Source: an uncultured Bacteroidota bacterium (GTDB taxonomy: Bacteria; Bacteroidota; Bacteroidia; Chitinophagales; Chitinophagaceae). Taken from it: a stretch of DNA of 8,832 nucleotides. Positions within the stretch are counted from its first letter, which is position 1. The number at the start of each line of letters is the position of its first letter. Location: assembly GCA_903912435.1 (NCBI GenBank), contig CAIWHI010000657.1, positions 1 through 8,832 on the forward strand. The letters run 5' to 3'. Both the position numbers and the translations under genes were made by a program. Below are positions 5,478 to 8,832 of this stretch, one piece after another. Below the pieces are notes generated by a model that made no database searches, was not told where the DNA came from, and saw only the letters and a program-made list of their open reading frames with translations.

Positions 5478-6920
5478 ATGATTTTAATATTTCTTATACT
5501 CATTCCGTTAATTACCGGCATATTATCATTCGCTGTAAAAGGCGAAGGGGCTAAGATGCTTGCATTAATAAGTTCTATGATTACCATGGTAGTATCAGCC
5601 CTGGTGAGTGGAACTAATTTCAAAGAAACTATATCTTATTCCCATTCGTGGATTCCTACTCTTGGTACTCAATTTAGCCTTTCTGCCGATGGTATGAGTA
5701 GCATGCTTTGTTTACTTACAGGTATTGTGGTATTGGTGGTTATGATTGCCCAGGTAAACAAGGATGTTGAGAAACCAGGTGCATTTTATGGATTCTTATT
5801 ATTGTCGCAGGCTGGTTTGATGGGTGTATTCCTTTCTTCTGATGCGCTTTTATTCTATGTTTTTTGGGAATTAGCTTTGATACCAGTTTACTTCTTGTGT
5901 TCTCAGTGGGGCGGCGAAAAAAGAATTCCGGTTACCTTCAAGTTCTTCATTTATACTTTTCTGGGTAGTTTGATGATGTTATCAGGATTAATTTATCTTT
6001 CTCTCCAAACTCCCGGATTGACTAGTTATTCGTGGGTTGATATTGTAAGGGCAGGTAATTCATTACCACCACAAACACAGGTATGGCTTTTCTGGTTAAT
6101 CTTCATTGCCTTTGCCATTAAAATGCCCATCTTCCCATTCCATACATGGCAACCAGATACTTACGAAACATCACCTACACCAGTTACTATTATTCTTAGT
6201 GCGCTAATGGTGAAAATGGGCCTCTACGCAGTACTCAGGTGGTTATTGCCTGTATTGCCTGTAGGTGTAGCTTATTGGTCTGATACCGTAGTGATATTAT
6301 CTGTAATAGGTATTGTATATGCTTCCTGCATTGCAATGGTGCAAACAGATATTAAGCGTCTTATCGCTTATTCATCAATTGCGCATATGGGATTAATGAG
6401 CGCAGTAGCATTCACACATAGCACAGTAGGTATGCATGGTATTATGGTGCAAATGTTCAACCATGGTATCAATATTACCGGTATGTGGCTTATTGTAAGC
6501 ATGGTTGAAAATCGCTGGGGTACACGTGATATGACTAAGTTGGGTGGCATGGCAACAATTGCTCCTAAGATGGCTATTGCCCTTGTAATAATTTCCTTAG
6601 CAAGTATTGCATTGCCGCTTACCAATGGTTTCGTTGGTGAGTTTATGTTGTTCAATGGTTTGTTCCGTGCCGATAGTGCTGCCCACATTTCATTGATGGT
6701 GATAGCTGGTTTGGGTATTATATTGGGTGCTGTTTATACCTTGAATATGATTCAGAAAACAGCTTATGGCGAAGTGTCAAAAATGATTATTGCCGAAGAT
6801 TTAAGCATTAACGAATACCTGGGTTTGGCAATAATTATCAGTATAATAATAGTTTTAGGGGTTTACCCCAAGCCATTGCTCGACCTTACTGCGGGAATAG
6901 CCGGTTTGATAGTAAAGTAA
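5478..6920 (+). CDS. nuoM: NADH-quinone oxidoreductase subunit M
   Basis: NuoM (ND4 homologue) is the middle antiporter-like proton channel of the membrane arm. I choose ATG 5478 (480 residues, MILIFLILIPLITGIL), which begins directly with the usual first helix. A TTG at 5463 would add five residues but would overlap the possible promoter motif. Numbered from the ATG, the channel residues are present: Glu131 in VFWELALIPVYF, Lys215 in AFAIKMPIFPFHTWQPDTY, Lys246 in LMVKMGLYAVLRW, His329 in QMFNHGI and Glu388 in TNGFVGEF. The motif PDTYETSPTPVTIILSALM is diagnostic for the family. About 14 hydrophobic helices are spread along the protein, and length is close to the E. coli protein (about 510). 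No Shine-Dalgarno is evident. A 168-nt gap with hairpins separates it from nuoN. Confidence 0.97.
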   Translation: MILIFLILIPLITGILSFAVKGEGAKMLALISSMITMVVSALVSGTNFKETISYSHSWIPTLGTQFSLSADGMSSMLCLLTGIVVLVVMIAQVNKDVEKPGAFYGFLLLSQAGLMGVFLSSDALLFYVFWELALIPVYFLCSQWGGEKRIPVTFKFFIYTFLGSLMMLSGLIYLSLQTPGLTSYSWVDIVRAGNSLPPQTQVWLFWLIFIAFAIKMPIFPFHTWQPDTYETSPTPVTIILSALMVKMGLYAVLRWLLPVLPVGVAYWSDTVVILSVIGIVYASCIAMVQTDIKRLIAYSSIAHMGLMSAVAFTHSTVGMHGIMVQMFNHGINITGMWLIVSMVENRWGTRDMTKLGGMATIAPKMAIALVIISLASIALPLTNGFVGEFMLFNGLFRADSAAHISLMVIAGLGIILGAVYTLNMIQKTAYGEVSKMIIAEDLSINEYLGLAIIISIIIVLGVYPKPLLDLTAGIAGLIVK

Positions 6921-7001
6921 TATTGGGAAGCCGTTTAGGTAAGGTTTCTATGTTTTGTGAGATTGTTATAGTGCATCTAAGGTATGGATGAAGAATAGGG
7001 T

Positions 7002-7077
7002 GGTTTTAATAATATAATTATTAACAAAACCCTGAATCGGAATATTGATTTAGGGTAAAAAGCCCCGTAAGGGGTTT
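7002..7077 (+). promoter_or_regulatory. Structured leader of nuoN: three possible hairpins
   Basis: Three inverted repeats follow one another before nuoN. First, TTAATAAT (7006-7013) pairs with ATTATTAA (7017-7024); GGTT (7002-7005) and AACC (7028-7031) extend it across a CAA bulge. Second, ACCCTGAATC (7029-7038) pairs with GATTTAGGGT (7047-7056) with one G-U pair. Third, AAGCCCC (7060-7066) and GGGGTTT (7071-7077) close a GTAA tetraloop of the GNRA type. The last ends 11 nt before the ATG, with AAGG (7078-7081) between. No T-run follows, so classic termination is unlikely; roles in RNA processing, stability or translation are guesses. The rest of 6921-7088 shows nothing I recognise. Confidence 0.45.
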
Positions 7078-7088
7078 AAGGTTAGTAT

Positions 7089-8504
7089 ATGAGAGCAATA
7101 ATTGCTACAACAATTTTCGGTATTATCATGATGTTTTCCGGTATTCTGGTAAACAATAAAAAGAGCATTGGCGCAATCGCCGTCCTGCTTTTTACCATTT
7201 TACTAGGTGTAAACATCTGGGATATGTGTGCTGCACCTGCCAATGCACCTCAGTTATTCCTATCAGAAACATGCCCATTGCTGCGCATTGACCCTTATTC
7301 CCTATGGTTTAATACATTGATGACTGGTTGCTCCCTCCTTTATTTATTATTGATGAATAAGGAAATACAAAAAGTGGGTGCCCATGTTGCTGAATATTTT
7401 GGTTTGATTTTCTTTATTATGTGTGGTTTGTACATACTTTCCACCTATAATAACCTGTTGATGTTGTTTATTGGTATCGAAATCCTGTCTATTCCCCAGT
7501 ACATCTTAGCAGGTAGTGATAAGCGCAATCTGAAAAGCAGTGAGGCTGCCCTTAAGTATTTCCTAATGGGCTCGTTTTCTACAGGTATATTATTGATGGG
7601 TATTGCACTGCTGTATGGTGGTTCGGGTATGGCTACAGGTCATGGTTCTTTCTACATCATGGATTACGTTAGTATCCTGCATACCGACGCTTTAAATCCA
7701 GTTGCCCTTGCAGGGATTTTATTTATCATGATTGCCCTTGGCTTCAAGGTCTCTGCAGCGCCTATGCACATGTGGACTCCTGACGTTTATGATGGTGCAC
7801 CTACTCCGTTCACTGCAATTATGGCTACTGTGGTAAAGGCTGCTGCATTCTTTGCCTTCCTACGCTTATTCCAGGTTGCATTCAATAGCCTAAGTGCCCA
7901 TTGGACTCTGGTACTCGCTGTTATCACTGCTGCTACCTTACTAGTTGGTAATGTTACTGCTGTCTTCCAGCAAAGCGTGAAGCGAATGTTGGCCTATTCA
8001 TCTATTGCACAGGCTGGCTTTATGTTGTTTGCTGTTTTGGCAGTTAATTCTACTGCATGGCAGGGAATTATCATTTACGCAGTAGCTTATAGTGTTGCAA
8101 CAATCGGTTTATTCTCAGTATTGGTTAAGTTGAAAGATTATACCTATGATGGATTCAATGGATTAGCTAAGACAAATCCACTACTAGCTTTCACAGCTAC
8201 CATATTTTTATTCTCTTTAGCAGGAATCCCGCTTACAGGTGGCTTTATGGCTAAATACTATGTGCTATTGGCAGTGGTTCAGCAGGGACAATTAATGTGG
8301 TTGGTGATTTTTGCCCTATTGATGGCCGCCATAAGTGTTTATTACTATTTCAGGGTAATCATCGCTATGTACTTTAAACCAGGTAATGCAGAACTGATTT
8401 CCCCTGTTACAGATACCGACAAGTTCTTGTTGATTGTTACCTGTATTATTGTTCTGCTGATTGGTATTGTTCCCCAATTGTTTCTTACTGTATTTAAGGT
8501 TTAG
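7089..8504 (+). CDS. nuoN: NADH-quinone oxidoreductase subunit N
   Basis: NuoN (ND2 homologue) is the third antiporter-like proton channel, next to NuoK in the membrane arm. The 471-residue length is normal (E. coli about 485). Functional positions seen are Glu131 in FIGIEILSIPQYIL, Lys220 in ALGFKVSAAPMHMWTPDVY (followed by DGAPTPFTAIMATV), Lys250 in TVVKAAAFFAFLR, and Lys389 in GGFMAKYYVL, where the two other homologues carry Lys or Glu. SVKRMLAYSSIAQAGFM (296-312) is a typical antiporter-family motif. The start is fixed: TAG at 7083-7085 is in frame two codons upstream of the ATG. The leader can form several hairpins. It is the last nuo gene; 51 nt separate it from an unrelated Uma2-type gene. 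The copy appears intact. Confidence 0.97.
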   Translation: MRAIIATTIFGIIMMFSGILVNNKKSIGAIAVLLFTILLGVNIWDMCAAPANAPQLFLSETCPLLRIDPYSLWFNTLMTGCSLLYLLLMNKEIQKVGAHVAEYFGLIFFIMCGLYILSTYNNLLMLFIGIEILSIPQYILAGSDKRNLKSSEAALKYFLMGSFSTGILLMGIALLYGGSGMATGHGSFYIMDYVSILHTDALNPVALAGILFIMIALGFKVSAAPMHMWTPDVYDGAPTPFTAIMATVVKAAAFFAFLRLFQVAFNSLSAHWTLVLAVITAATLLVGNVTAVFQQSVKRMLAYSSIAQAGFMLFAVLAVNSTAWQGIIIYAVAYSVATIGLFSVLVKLKDYTYDGFNGLAKTNPLLAFTATIFLFSLAGIPLTGGFMAKYYVLLAVVQQGQLMWLVIFALLMAAISVYYYFRVIIAMYFKPGNAELISPVTDTDKFLLIVTCIIVLLIGIVPQLFLTVFKV

Positions 8505-8519
8505 GTCAGACTTACCTGA
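8501..8519 (+). terminator. Weak terminator-like hairpin at the end of nuoN
   Basis: TTAGGT (8501-8506) can pair with ACCTGA (8514-8519), six pairs including one T-G, around a seven-base loop. It overlaps the nuoN stop and is followed by a T-rich but interrupted tract, TTTGATTTGTTCTT. The stem is short and AT-rich, so it may not terminate efficiently. It is the only candidate for the 3' end of the operon in this gap. Confidence 0.25.
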
Positions 8520-8532
8520 TTTGATTTGTTCT

Positions 8533-8540
8533 TATATTTG
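8533..8540 (+). promoter_or_regulatory. Putative -7 promoter element of the Uma2-family gene
   Basis: TATATTTG matches the Bacteroidota TAnnTTTG consensus exactly and ends 15 nt before the ATG at 8556, which would give a leader of about ten bases. No TTG lies at the expected -33 distance. If real, the gene is expressed independently of the nuo operon. Confidence 0.45.
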
Positions 8541-8555
8541 CATAAATCTTACCCA

Positions 8556-8832
8556 ATGGAATTGGCAAATCTAGATTTGAATCAATCATATACCTACGCA
8601 GATTATCTTCAATGGGATTTCCCTGAAAGAGTAGAGCTTATTAATGGTAAACTCTATGAAATGATGGCTGGGCCTAGTAGCCGTCATCAAAAGTTATCTT
8701 TCATTATTACCGGTAATTTGTGGTTTTACATGAAAGGTAAAGATTGTCAGGTTTTCACAGCTCCATTTGATGTTCGCTTACCTGGGAAATCTAAAGATGA
8801 TAAAGATATCATCACCGTAGTTCAGCCTGATA
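8556..8832 (+). CDS. Uma2-family (DUF820) endonuclease-like protein, N-terminal part (3' end outside window)
   Basis: The first 92 residues of a Uma2-family protein are visible; the frame is open to the window edge. Uma2 proteins have a restriction-endonuclease-like PD-(D/E)XK fold and occur in many copies in cyanobacteria, Bacteroidota and others; their biological role is largely unknown. Family features in order are the opening YTYADYLQWDFPERVELINGK (12-32), SRHQKL (43-47 region) after a proline, a helix with NLWFYMKGK, then CQVFTAPFDVRLP (64-76), where Asp72 is expected to bind metal. The fragment ends in TVVQPD (87-92), the start of the 'PD' active-site motif. ATG 8556 is preceded by a promoter-like TATATTTG. 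Because the distal half is missing, I cannot tell whether the remaining active-site residues are kept. It is unlikely to be part of complex I; adjacency to nuoN is probably incidental. Confidence 0.8.
   Translation, partial: MELANLDLNQSYTYADYLQWDFPERVELINGKLYEMMAGPSSRHQKLSFIITGNLWFYMKGKDCQVFTAPFDVRLPGKSKDDKDIITVVQPD

Noticed and set aside
7029..7077. Intrinsic terminator after nuoM
   Set aside because: The stems are good, but no U-run follows the last one and nuoN starts 11 nt later, so a regulatory or structural leader is more likely than termination.

Overview
The window is most likely chromosomal DNA of a member of the phylum Bacteroidota, perhaps near Chitinophagaceae. I infer this from the NuoG tail and NuoI sequence style, the moderately AT-rich DNA, short genes with A/T-rich leaders, and TAnnTTTG-type promoter motifs. 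All convincing genes are on the + strand. The family and phylum calls come from recognising the sequences; no database search was possible.

Layout: positions 2-331 are the 3' end of nuoG. Positions 331-790 are a two-gene HicA/HicB toxin-antitoxin module. From 907 to 8504 the distal half of the complex I operon follows in canonical order: nuoH, nuoI, nuoJ, nuoK, nuoL, nuoM, nuoN. After a short gap, a Uma2-family (DUF820) PD-(D/E)XK nuclease-like gene starts at 8556 and runs off the window.

How the genes work together: NuoG and NuoI carry iron-sulfur clusters that pass electrons toward quinone, and NuoH forms the membrane anchor and quinone chamber. NuoJ, NuoK, NuoL, NuoM and NuoN make up the membrane arm that couples quinone reduction to proton (or Na+) export. 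The key glutamate and lysine residues of all these membrane subunits are present, so the proton pump looks intact.

The unexpected element is hicAB, wedged between nuoG and nuoH. The hicA GTG start shares one base with the nuoG stop, and hicB overlaps hicA by 8 nt, so the module is read as part of the operon. A promoter-like TACTTTTG motif just before nuoH suggests that the downstream genes can be transcribed separately. A similar motif precedes nuoM, and a leader with several possible hairpins precedes nuoN.

I see no CRISPR array, tRNA, rRNA, insertion sequence or clearly new multi-gene system. No gene-free stretch exceeds 300 bases; the longest are 6921-7088 (168 nt) and 5335-5477 (143 nt), both described below.
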